Below, one piece after another: positions 25,697 to 34,013 of a DNA stretch of 64,000 bases. Origin of the DNA: Pseudozobellia sp. WGM2 (GTDB lineage Bacteria; Bacteroidota; Bacteroidia; Flavobacteriales; Flavobacteriaceae); NCBI RefSeq assembly GCF_017810075.1, contig NZ_JADNYK010000001.1, positions 186,001 to 250,000 of the forward strand, given 5' to 3'. The notes beneath the pieces were generated by a model. The model did no database searches and was not told the DNA's origin. It worked only from the letters and a program-made list of their open reading frames with translations. Numbering within the stretch: the first letter of the stretch is position 1; every line of letters begins with the position of its first letter. Both the position numbers and the translations under genes were made by a program.

Positions 25697-28612
25697 TTGG
25701 AAAATAAAGCAGGAAATAGTTCCCTTTTAAACAGGTGGAAGAATAGAGATAAGGATAAGAACTTAATTTCTGTTATTCCAAAAGCACCTGAAGATGTTGA
25801 TATACCCTTATCGAGAGGTCAGCAACGAATATGGTTTTTACAGCAATTATATCCTGATAATCCTTTTTACAACTATTCTGAGCTAATCTGTTTTGAAGGA
25901 AACCTGAATGTAGAATACCTTAAAGCGTCATTGAACAGAATTTTTCAAGATCACGAAATTCTGCGGTCTTTCTATCCAATGGTAAATGGTAATCCGGTTC
26001 TTCGAATTTCACATAAGCTGCCTGAAATACAGGACACTGATTTGTCAGGTTTCGAAGAAGAGTCTGCACAGTCGAAGCTCGATCAATTATTGACGAAGCA
26101 ATCACGTACTGTTTTCGATTTGTCGTCACCAGGGCTTTTAAAAATTTCATTGATTAGAACAAATGCTGATAAATATGTTCTATTCTTTACCATGCACCAT
26201 ATTATTGTTGATGAATGGTCAATAGGTATTCTAAAGCAACATTTGGCTTCTCACTATAAAACGCTTTCAAAAGGCAATGAGTTGCAGGTCTCTAATGCCG
26301 AAACTCAATATCGAGATTATGCTTATTGGCAGAGTAAGCAATCGATCAAGTCAGATGAACTCGCCTATTGGAAAAATACACTTTCTGGTGAGCTACCTGT
26401 TCTAGATATGCAGACGGACCAAAAGAGAAAGGCAAGTCCTCTTTTTAACGGGGGCCAGATTACTAGAAAACTTTCTTCTGAATTATCTTCTGATGTACTT
26501 GGGCTGGCAAAAAAAATGGAAACTACGCCCTTCATTTTTTTATTATCGGTGTACTATATTCTGTTAAAACGTTACACGGGGCAAGATGATATTTTAATTG
26601 GCACACCGATATCGAACAGAAGTACAAAATCTTTAGAAAATATCTTTGGGTTTTTTATCGACACCATAGTTCTGCGCAATCATATTGATAGTTCACTATC
26701 TATAAAACAGCTTGTTCAGCATATTAAAAAAAATACTTTAGAGGCCTTTGCGCATAAAAATGTGCCTTTTGATGTTTTGGTCAAAGAATTAAAAGTCGAC
26801 CGGTCTTTGAGCATAAACCCTTTTTTTCAGATTATGTTTCTATACCATCCACAAGAAGAAGTTCCCACCTTTGGTGATGAGGTTCTTATATCTGATGAAA
26901 CGGAATTTGATACCAAGGTGGCCAAGTTTGATTTGACATTGTCGGTTTCTGAGAAAGATGGCCAATTGTCCTTGACATTTGAGTATGATTCGGATCTCTA
27001 CTTTGAAACGACAATCGTTAGAATGCTTGAACATTACGAATTGCTTTTAAGAGGTGTTCTAAACGATTCGAATAGTACGGTTAAAGAACTGCCCATGTTG
27101 ACCGATATTGAAAAGTCGATTTTTTATGATACTACCTACGGTGGTGAGAACATATTTTCTTCTTATCGGGCCGTTCATCGTATCATAGATGATATAGGCA
27201 AAAGGTTTCCATCAAAAATTGCGGTAACCTATAAAAATGAATCGATAACCTATGAAGAACTGAATCATAGGGCCGATAAAATCGCTCAAATAATATTTAA
27301 CTCAACATCTAGGAAAAATGAAATAATTGGTCTCTGCCTTGATCGCTCGATAGATATGATTGTAGGTCTTTTGGGTATTTTAAAAGCAGGCTGTGCTTAC
27401 CTGCCTATAGACCCCAATTATCCTTTAGAGCGTTTGAATTTTGTACTTGAAGATGCACAATGTAATTGTTTGGTTTCAGATTCTTCCCTTAGTCCGGTCT
27501 TCGAAGGGCAAGAAAAGATATTGATTTATTTAGATGAACTTTTAGGTGAAGATTCGAAAATATCCGATGTTGATCTTCCAGAAGTATCAAGAGATGATTT
27601 GGCCTATGTTATCTATACCTCGGGCAGTAGTGGTCAACCTAAGGGCGTGCCAATTTCACATGATAATATTATAAACTCTACGGCGGGTAGGTTAAGTTTT
27701 TACCCTGAAAATCCAGAAGCATTTTTATTGATGTCTTCCATTTCGTTCGATAGTTCTAAAGCAGGAATATTTTGGACCTTATGCACCGGAGGAAATCTTA
27801 TCGTCACTGAAAATCGAATCGAGCAAGATATTTCTCAAATTGAGAATATTATCGAAACAAACGGGGTGACCCACACCTTGATGTTGCCCACGTTATACGA
27901 CTTGGTATTACAACATGCTACACCTAGCAAAATTGCAAGTTTAAATACGGTCATAGTGGCTGGTGAAGCCTGCAATGCAAGCATGTGCAATAGACATTTC
28001 ACGATTACTGCAGAGATTAATACCAAATTATATAATGAGTATGGCCCTACAGAGGCCACTGTTTGGTGCACGGCCTTTGAAGTAAAGTCAGATACTATTT
28101 CGACAGTGATACCTATTGGGAAACCTGTGGCAAGTGCAGCAATCTATTTGGTAGATAAGAATTTGAATCTCGTTCCGTTTGGTGCTGTCGGTGAAATATA
28201 TGTCTCAGGCCCGGGATTGGCCAAAGGCTATATCAACCGACCAGAACTTTCTAAAGAAGCTTTTATCGATAATCCCTTTGAAACCAATGGTAGTTCGAAA
28301 CTTTATAAAACAGGTGATCTAGGAAGGTATCGTTCAGATGGTTGTATAGAGTTTTTGGGCAGGGTAGACCAACAAATCAAACTTAGGGGGTATAGAATAG
28401 AATTGGAAGAGGTGGAGAAGGCAATATCTTTAAATAATGGTATAACCGGAGTGGTTGCCTTTGTGGAGGAAGTTAAAGCTTCTGAAAAAGTGAAAAATAC
28501 AGTTGATTATAATGATCCAGAGGCGTTTTCAAATTTTTTAAAAAAATCACTTACAAAGAAAGAATTGAACGAGTTATTGGCAAGTGTTGAAAAACTAAAT
28601 GTTGAAGCTTAA
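25697..28612 (+). CDS. Nonribosomal peptide synthetase C-A protein lacking the end of its A domain
   Basis: 971 residues from a TTG start (the in-frame stop at 25682 leaves no ATG). Condensation domain about 30-480, active site MHHIIVDEW (about 165-173). Adenylation domain from about 500: A3 YTSGSSGQPKG, A5 NEYGPTEA, A7 LYKTGD, A8 GRVDQQIKLRGYRIEL. The frame then stops after a helical tail (KKSLTKKELNELLASVEKL), before A9-A10; those motifs, with the essential A10 Lys, are on the next gene, 35 bases downstream. Pocket residues aligned to GrsA read D S A L I A E V W, with the final Lys on the next protein; I cannot assign a substrate to this code. It would extend the peptide started by the minus-strand genes. 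Confidence 0.92.
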   Translation: MENKAGNSSLLNRWKNRDKDKNLISVIPKAPEDVDIPLSRGQQRIWFLQQLYPDNPFYNYSELICFEGNLNVEYLKASLNRIFQDHEILRSFYPMVNGNPVLRISHKLPEIQDTDLSGFEEESAQSKLDQLLTKQSRTVFDLSSPGLLKISLIRTNADKYVLFFTMHHIIVDEWSIGILKQHLASHYKTLSKGNELQVSNAETQYRDYAYWQSKQSIKSDELAYWKNTLSGELPVLDMQTDQKRKASPLFNGGQITRKLSSELSSDVLGLAKKMETTPFIFLLSVYYILLKRYTGQDDILIGTPISNRSTKSLENIFGFFIDTIVLRNHIDSSLSIKQLVQHIKKNTLEAFAHKNVPFDVLVKELKVDRSLSINPFFQIMFLYHPQEEVPTFGDEVLISDETEFDTKVAKFDLTLSVSEKDGQLSLTFEYDSDLYFETTIVRMLEHYELLLRGVLNDSNSTVKELPMLTDIEKSIFYDTTYGGENIFSSYRAVHRIIDDIGKRFPSKIAVTYKNESITYEELNHRADKIAQIIFNSTSRKNEIIGLCLDRSIDMIVGLLGILKAGCAYLPIDPNYPLERLNFVLEDAQCNCLVSDSSLSPVFEGQEKILIYLDELLGEDSKISDVDLPEVSRDDLAYVIYTSGSSGQPKGVPISHDNIINSTAGRLSFYPENPEAFLLMSSISFDSSKAGIFWTLCTGGNLIVTENRIEQDISQIENIIETNGVTHTLMLPTLYDLVLQHATPSKIASLNTVIVAGEACNASMCNRHFTITAEINTKLYNEYGPTEATVWCTAFEVKSDTISTVIPIGKPVASAAIYLVDKNLNLVPFGAVGEIYVSGPGLAKGYINRPELSKEAFIDNPFETNGSSKLYKTGDLGRYRSDGCIEFLGRVDQQIKLRGYRIELEEVEKAISLNNGITGVVAFVEEVKASEKVKNTVDYNDPEAFSNFLKKSLTKKELNELLASVEKLNVEA

Positions 28613-28647
28613 ATACGTTTAAAGGCCGTATAGAAGAGAGAAGAAAA

Positions 28648-30030
28648 ATGTTAGTCGAAAATAATATAGAAAATCGAATCCGAAGGCTTTCTGAAGAGGA
28701 GCGTAAACTACTCATGTACAAAGCTGAGCAGCGAATTGCTGAAAAATCGGAAGCGGCAAAGCCAAGCGACTCAAAAAGGTTGATTGCTTATATCACTGCC
28801 TATAATACTGTTGATATAGTTGCGCTAAAGCAATCATTACGCAAAAAAATGCCCGAATATATGGTTCCCTCACATATGATCAAGGTAGACAGTTTTCCTA
28901 GGCTTCCCAATGGAAAAATTGATAAGCGGGCCCTTCAAAATGGAAACTATTTTAGTGAAGAAGAAAAACGAGATTCTAAAGACATACAACTTCCAAAGAA
29001 CGAAGTTGAAAATGAACTGCTTACAATTTGGAAAGATATTCTTGGTATCGATGAGATTAGTACAACAGATAATTTCTTTGAAATAGGAGGTGACTCCATT
29101 TTAAGTATACAGGTGATTGCGAAGGCTAGGGCTTCTGGTATGCCCTTGACCCCAAAACAGCTATTTGAATATCAGAATATCTCAGAACTCGCCCGTTTTG
29201 TAACGTCAGAAACTGACAGGTCTCAGGATGTTATGGCTAATTCTAGTTTTAAGCACTTGGTTGCGATACGCACAAAAGGAAACAAGCCTCCCATATTTTG
29301 TCTTCATAGCGGGGGTACCCATTTTTTCTTTTATAATCTTTTCGCAAAGTATTTACAAGAGAATAGGCCGGTATACGCGCTACAGGCCTCACCGCATGAA
29401 GGTAATCTTGTATTACATGAAAGTGTTACTCAGATGGCTGAAGATTTTATTTCCGAAATCAAGGAGGTTTACCCTAAAGGACCATATCATTTTATCTCTT
29501 ATTGTTATAACACGGCTATTGGCCTTGAAGTCGTGAGGCTTTTGGAGAAAGAGTCGGAATCTGCGAATTTAATTATAGCAGATACCATGGCCGATTATTT
29601 AAGTTTGTTCGCCGCTTCAAGAACCCCAGTTAGGGCAGCGGCTTTTCTAGATAGATTTAAATCGAGTCCGATTAAGACGGTTTCGGGTTTACTTAGAGGT
29701 AAAGTTGTTACACCAATCAAAGAGAAGCTTAAAAATTTGGGAGCTTCCGGTAGCAAGAAAAAGGTTCAGCTTCTGCATCATAATCACATCAAAGTTTATC
29801 GATCTTACAACTGGCAGCCTGTAAAGAGTACCATAAATCTATTATTGACATCAAAAAAGAATATTGAATTCAATGATAGCATTGTCGATTCTTGGCAAAA
29901 TTTATCTGATAGTGGAGTAGAGGTGCACCAGACTAAGGGGCATCATAATAGTTTGTTTTTGCAGTCTACCGTAAATGAAACCGCAAAGAATGTTGATAGT
30001 ATTATGGCCAAGTTTGAAAAGAAACTATAA
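28648..30030 (+). CDS. Nonribosomal peptide synthetase: A-domain C-terminal piece, PCP, thioesterase
   Basis: 460 residues. N-terminal helix RRLSEEERKLL (about 7-20), then the missing end of the adenylation domain (LIAYITA to PNGKIDKRAL, about 47-95), a carrier domain with GGDSILSI (Ser about 150), and a thioesterase from about 200. In the thioesterase the nucleophile elbow expected as GxSxG reads ISYCYNT (Cys about 286), so the nucleophile is probably Cys; an Asp lies in IADTMADY and the catalytic His in KGHHNS (about 432). It would supply the A10 lysine to the preceding protein in trans and release the product. Separate from it by 35 bases with an AGAAGAGAGAAG leader, so this is not a simple frameshift. 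Confidence 0.9.
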   Translation: MLVENNIENRIRRLSEEERKLLMYKAEQRIAEKSEAAKPSDSKRLIAYITAYNTVDIVALKQSLRKKMPEYMVPSHMIKVDSFPRLPNGKIDKRALQNGNYFSEEEKRDSKDIQLPKNEVENELLTIWKDILGIDEISTTDNFFEIGGDSILSIQVIAKARASGMPLTPKQLFEYQNISELARFVTSETDRSQDVMANSSFKHLVAIRTKGNKPPIFCLHSGGTHFFFYNLFAKYLQENRPVYALQASPHEGNLVLHESVTQMAEDFISEIKEVYPKGPYHFISYCYNTAIGLEVVRLLEKESESANLIIADTMADYLSLFAASRTPVRAAAFLDRFKSSPIKTVSGLLRGKVVTPIKEKLKNLGASGSKKKVQLLHHNHIKVYRSYNWQPVKSTINLLLTSKKNIEFNDSIVDSWQNLSDSGVEVHQTKGHHNSLFLQSTVNETAKNVDSIMAKFEKKL

Positions 30031-30039
30031 CTTTTTCCA

Positions 30040-30744
30040 ATGAAACTTCCCGAAAACGAGGTGCATATTTGGTATTTTGATGTAGAGGAATTTGAAAAAG
30101 ACTTAGATTTTTATAATAATTATCTTTCGACACAAGAACTTTTAAGATCACAGCGGTTCAAATTCGAAAAAGATAGGATACTAAATGTTCTTGCCAGAAG
30201 TTCGCTGAGAATATTATCTGGTCAGTATTTAGGCTGTGAGCCAGAAAAGATAAAAATTGCTTACGAAGAATTCGATAAGCCATATCTTATAGATTACCCA
30301 GATTTTAAGTTTAATGTCTCACATTCAGGTCAGTACGTAGCTTTAGCCTTCGTTAAGTATTATACATGTGGAGTTGACATCGAACGGATAAAGAATGATT
30401 TCGATGTGCTCGAAATTGCCGATAATTTCTTTTCGCCTTCAGAAATCGAACAGCTTCATAATGTTTCGAAAAATCAACTATTCATTGCCTTTTACCGATT
30501 ATGGACGAGAAAGGAATCTTTCATAAAAGCTAAGGGTAGTGGGCTCTCGTTTCCTTTATCCTCTTTTTCTGTTTCATTGGATAAAAATGCTCACTTACTT
30601 TCTACAGACTGGGATTCAGACGAAAAAGAACAATGGTCTATGACTTCTTTTGAACCTGCCCCTGGTTATCAAGGAGCTCTTTCCGTACAGGGTACAGTGA
30701 AAAAGGTAATTAGGAGGACTTGGAAAGGTGTTCAAGACCTATAG
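30040..30744 (+). CDS. 4'-phosphopantetheinyl transferase, Sfp type
   Basis: 234 residues. The three conserved blocks of Sfp-type enzymes are present: KPYL...FNVSHSGQYVALAF (about 85-110), the magnesium-binding GVDIERI (about 120-126), and FYRLWTRKESFIKAKGSGL (about 150-170, the WxxKES block). It transfers phosphopantetheine from CoA to the serine of carrier domains. It begins nine bases after the thioesterase gene and closes the plus-strand peptide operon, so its natural clients are the three carrier units of this locus (in the genes at 22232, 18064 and 28648). Confidence 0.93.
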   Translation: MKLPENEVHIWYFDVEEFEKDLDFYNNYLSTQELLRSQRFKFEKDRILNVLARSSLRILSGQYLGCEPEKIKIAYEEFDKPYLIDYPDFKFNVSHSGQYVALAFVKYYTCGVDIERIKNDFDVLEIADNFFSPSEIEQLHNVSKNQLFIAFYRLWTRKESFIKAKGSGLSFPLSSFSVSLDKNAHLLSTDWDSDEKEQWSMTSFEPAPGYQGALSVQGTVKKVIRRTWKGVQDL

Positions 30745-30751
30745 TAAACCC

Positions 30752-32056
30752 TTATTCCACAATGAACTTAAGCCCTCCGGTTGCGATTATCGAACTGAAC
30801 GTGGTGTCACGGTCATAGTTGTAAAATTTAAAGTCGATACTTTTTAATCCGATTTTTGACACCCGGAGTTTGGTAAAAATATCAGTGTAAGAAATTCCCA
30901 GCCCATATTGATTGGCCTTGTATCGGGAAAGGTCATAATCAGAAGTGTAAAAAATTGAAGATGAAAAATGTTGTTCATGGCCGGCGAAATAATCAGAGTC
31001 GGTTTGCCTATAGTAGCGATAAGAGGGGTAAAGTGTAAATTTATCGGATAGTTTTATGGGTATCTCAACACTGGCCGTATGGGAAGATATTCCCCAATCA
31101 TCAACATAATAGCGATAATAAGAGCGTACCGAAATGGTGGAACTCAGAAAATAATTTAGGCGGCCACCTAAGGCGATTTTGAATCGACTATCTGGTAATC
31201 GTTCAACGTCATCGGCCAACTGAAAATTTTCAACGAAAGCATCTGAAATATCTTGAAAATAGACCCGCTGAAAGGGAGTGGACAATAGTCCCTGCTGTTG
31301 AATAACATCTACAGAAATAAGGCCTTGAAGATTTTTATGCAGAATTTGTGATAGTCCCAAACCAACGGAATAAGAGTTTCTGTTGCTATTATCAAGTTCG
31401 GTGAAATTAGGGGCATAGGCCGTATTTCCGGTAATTTCGCTACTTCTGAACTCACCGTTACCATTTTTGGTAAAGGGCCTCAGTTCGATGGGGTAAATAA
31501 TTTTCCATTTATCTAAATAAACATTTGCGTTCAAGTTTAACTCAGTGTTTTTTTCATTAAAAAGCTTCGCATAACTTCCCCCAAAACCAAAAGAGAAATA
31601 ATCGTATTCATTTGAAACCGATAGGCGGGCAGACCATATATTATTTCTATCGTCTGAATTGTGGGTATAGGTTCCTGTAAAGTTAACCCAAGTATCGGAT
31701 CTTGAAGCTCCCGTGGTAGCGATAAAGGGGTTTCCGTCGGTGTTGCTATCAAAAGGGTTTACATTACTCGAAGAGGCAGACGTGTACGCCGATATTCCTG
31801 CATCAACGGTCAAAATATCGTCATCGTTCAGGGGAATTGAAACAATTACCGTAGCCGTGGCATCAGTTAATTCTTCGGTGCCCCGGCCACCTGTGACGGC
31901 GGCATTATCACCCTCTTGTGAATAGTAACTAGAAAGAAAATCGATTTCTGAACTTTCCAGTACACGTTGTTTGTAATCTTGATTTGTGTCTTGTGCATAG
32001 GTGGTCAAGACCATGAACAACAGTGTAGGCACCCATAAAACAGTAGTTTTTTTCAT
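30752..32056 (-). CDS. DUF3570-family outer-membrane-type protein
   Basis: 434 residues with a signal peptide ending TYAQ. The remainder is rich in alternating aromatic/polar strands ending in an aromatic residue, as expected for an outer-membrane beta-barrel, and matches my knowledge of DUF3570 proteins (early EIDFLSSYYSQEGDNAAVTGGRG segment). It is the last gene of a three-gene set with a DUF4266 lipoprotein and an ApbE flavin transferase; these three families recur together in Bacteroidota and Proteobacteria. No experimental role is known to me. It converges with the phosphopantetheinyl transferase gene with seven bases between stops. Confidence 0.82.
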   Translation of the reverse strand: MKKTTVLWVPTLLFMVLTTYAQDTNQDYKQRVLESSEIDFLSSYYSQEGDNAAVTGGRGTEELTDATATVIVSIPLNDDDILTVDAGISAYTSASSSNVNPFDSNTDGNPFIATTGASRSDTWVNFTGTYTHNSDDRNNIWSARLSVSNEYDYFSFGFGGSYAKLFNEKNTELNLNANVYLDKWKIIYPIELRPFTKNGNGEFRSSEITGNTAYAPNFTELDNSNRNSYSVGLGLSQILHKNLQGLISVDVIQQQGLLSTPFQRVYFQDISDAFVENFQLADDVERLPDSRFKIALGGRLNYFLSSTISVRSYYRYYVDDWGISSHTASVEIPIKLSDKFTLYPSYRYYRQTDSDYFAGHEQHFSSSIFYTSDYDLSRYKANQYGLGISYTDIFTKLRVSKIGLKSIDFKFYNYDRDTTFSSIIATGGLKFIVE

Positions 32057-32083
32057 AATCAGGGGATATCGTTTTAGTCGTGA

Positions 32084-32296
32084 TCAATTGCAACCGCAGC
32101 CTCCTCCGGTTTTTCCTCCGTTTGCGCCCACGGCCGCCTCTCGGTACGAATACATAGTATTAACATTTCGGTCTAGTTTTTTTTGCGTTAGCGACATATC
32201 TGGATCATTTATGTTCACTTTTTGATATTCTTTAACGGTTACGCAGCTCATCAAAGAGTAGCCTACGGCCAGAATTAATAAAAATCGATTTATCAT
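32084..32296 (-). CDS. DUF4266-family small lipoprotein with Cys/Gly-rich tail
   Basis: 70 residues. Lipoprotein signal with lipobox SLMSCVTV (Cys about 18), then VKEYQKVNINDPDM, a short helical middle, and a C-terminal tail GGKTGGGCGCN. The family is DUF4266. It overlaps the ApbE gene by four bases (ATGA), so the two are translationally coupled. The mature protein would be about 53 residues, lipid-anchored, with two Cys at the extreme C-terminus in a glycine context, which suggests metal or redox-cofactor binding or a covalent modification; this is inference. Confidence 0.82.
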   Translation of the reverse strand: MINRFLLILAVGYSLMSCVTVKEYQKVNINDPDMSLTQKKLDRNVNTMYSYREAAVGANGGKTGGGCGCN

Positions 32297-33273
32297 AAAT
32301 TTTCTATTTCAATGTGTTTCGATGTAGAAATTTGTCCCTTTTCGTCAATTATTATGCATTCCACTTTTGGTATTTGGTTGATTCTGTCAATTCCGACATC
32401 TTTCCCCATAACAAAGACTGCCGTTGCAAGCGCATCGGCCAATTCGCCGCTAGGGGCGAAAATGGTTACACTTGAGATTCCGAAAGAGGGGTAGCCAGTT
32501 CTAGGATCAATAATATGGCAATAACGCTTACCGTTCAAGATGAGGTACTTCTCGTAGTTCCCTGAAGTTACGACGGCATTATTGTTTAACGGTAATAGGG
32601 CGAAAGTCTTGTTTTTGTTCAACGGGTTGGTAATAGCGACTTGCCAAGGTTGGCCATTAGGCTGTACGCCCCAAGAATTCATGTCGCCAGAGGCATTTAT
32701 TATACCGGCACTTACGCCCTTAGACATGAGTAAAGCCTTTGCTTTATCGGCCGCATAACCTTTGCCGATGGCACCAAAACCAATTTTCATCCCCTCCAAT
32801 TTTAGAAAGATTGAACTGGTTGCTGAGTCTAGAACAATATTGTGGTATCCGACTTTTTCTACGGAGGCTTTTATTAGAGATGGATCGGGCATTTGTTGCA
32901 TGCTTCCATCAAACTTCCAAATCTTGTCCATAGAAGCGTAACTGATGTCAAAAGCACCATCGGTCAAGTTTGAAATTTGGTTACATCTTTTAATAAGGCC
33001 GAAAAGCTCAGGGTCGACTTGAACAGGTGACACGCCCGCATTTTTATTTATCGAAGAGGTTTGTGATTTGTAATTCCAAGAAGAAATTAGGTTTTCAATT
33101 CTTGAAATTTCCGTTACGGCCATGTCAATATACTCATGACCGGAAACCGAATCGCTAGCTACGACCGTTATATCAAAACGGCTGCCCATAAGTTTTAATG
33201 TTCGTGAATAGGAGTTTTGACTCCAAACGGAAAGGGAGGATAATAAGAATAGTAGGAGGAAGCCTCTATACAC
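32293..33273 (-). CDS. apbE: ApbE-type FAD:protein FMN transferase
   Basis: 326 residues, exported by a signal peptide ending WSQ rather than a lipobox. Family motifs: LKLMGSRFDITV (about 27-38), ISRIENLIS, the GFGAIGKGYAADKAK segment (about 168-182), NASGDMNSWG (about 195-204) and IDPRTGYPS (about 255-263) with the AxATAVFVMG region of the metal site. ApbE proteins attach FMN through phosphodiester bonds to Thr or Ser of client proteins in the periplasm. No client with the usual S/T-G-A-T type motif is obvious in this window; the coupled DUF4266 lipoprotein and DUF3570 protein are the natural partners to test. Confidence 0.9.
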   Translation of the reverse strand: MYRGFLLLFLLSSLSVWSQNSYSRTLKLMGSRFDITVVASDSVSGHEYIDMAVTEISRIENLISSWNYKSQTSSINKNAGVSPVQVDPELFGLIKRCNQISNLTDGAFDISYASMDKIWKFDGSMQQMPDPSLIKASVEKVGYHNIVLDSATSSIFLKLEGMKIGFGAIGKGYAADKAKALLMSKGVSAGIINASGDMNSWGVQPNGQPWQVAITNPLNKNKTFALLPLNNNAVVTSGNYEKYLILNGKRYCHIIDPRTGYPSFGISSVTIFAPSGELADALATAVFVMGKDVGIDRINQIPKVECIIIDEKGQISTSKHIEIENL

Positions 33274-33410
33274 TGAAATCTGATTTTGAAGCTGCGTTAA
33301 AAGCGGACTACAGTAAAGATATAAAGTTAAATTTTATATTCAGATTCGGTGGATGCGAGAAATAGAAATAATATGAAAGTTATCGGTTTATAATTTTGGC
33401 TAAAAGATAA

Positions 33411-33456
33411 AAAGCTGTTCGGTAGGCAGACATTACAAATACCTAACCGAACAGCT
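33411..33456 (-). terminator. Rho-independent terminator of the small secreted protein gene
   Basis: AGCTGTTCGGT (from 33413) pairs with ACCGAACAGCT (to 33456) and extends by three more pairs across a one-base bulge. On the minus strand it is followed by TTTTTATCTTTT. It lies 22 bases past the stop codon of the 33479-33817 gene. Confidence 0.85.
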
Positions 33457-33478
33457 GAAATGAACTAACCAACTATAT

Positions 33479-33817
33479 CTAATTCGCCACTAGCTCCCCG
33501 TTGTCCAGTGCTTTTTCGAAGTTGGCAGCCACAACGGCATGGCTTCCGAAGAAGCGATTTCCATTCTCACGCTTTAATTTGATTTGAACAGTACCATCAT
33601 TTTTATCTTCAACTGATGTTACTACTACCTTCTGCCCTTTGAGATTCTTATAGTTGGCAATGCCACCTCTTTTGATAATAAAATTGGCTCTTGGAAATTC
33701 GATATGTTTGTAGGTTCTAGTTTCGGGTTGACCGATTTCAAAAACGTCACCTACTTTTACTTCCTCTTGAGCGAACATTACGCCTGAAAACAATAAGGCT
33801 ATTACATACTTTGTCAT
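33479..33817 (-). CDS. Small secreted protein of unknown function
   Basis: 112 residues with a short signal peptide (cleavage near VMFAQ). The mature part is a compact beta-rich sequence of about 95 residues (VKVGDVFEIGQPET, VVVTSVEDKNDGTVQIKLKRE) without cysteines. I do not recognise a characterised family; similar small proteins are common in Flavobacteriaceae. It is transcribed alone and has its own strong terminator at 33411-33456, which suggests notable expression. Confidence 0.75.
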   Translation of the reverse strand: MTKYVIALLFSGVMFAQEEVKVGDVFEIGQPETRTYKHIEFPRANFIIKRGGIANYKNLKGQKVVVTSVEDKNDGTVQIKLKRENGNRFFGSHAVVAANFEKALDNGELVAN

Positions 33818-34013
33818 AATTGTGTGTTTTAAGATTAAAGTCCTATTATTTTAATAGATACCCTATCTATACAATCAGCATGCCTATTTAAAGAAAGTAA
33901 TCAAGTGTTTGTTGTAATATATTTAATATCAGTTAATTAAAATTTTATTTAGCTGTGTTTTAATAATAACACACCGGGTAATATTTACTCGGTGGGTAAT
34001 TTATCATCAAAAC

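Noticed and set aside
28613-28647. A simple frameshift as explanation of the split adenylation domain
   Set aside because: The two halves are separated by a stop, a spacer with a purine-rich leader and a new ATG, and each side carries extra helical residues not expected in an intact domain. Resequencing would still be needed to exclude error fully.
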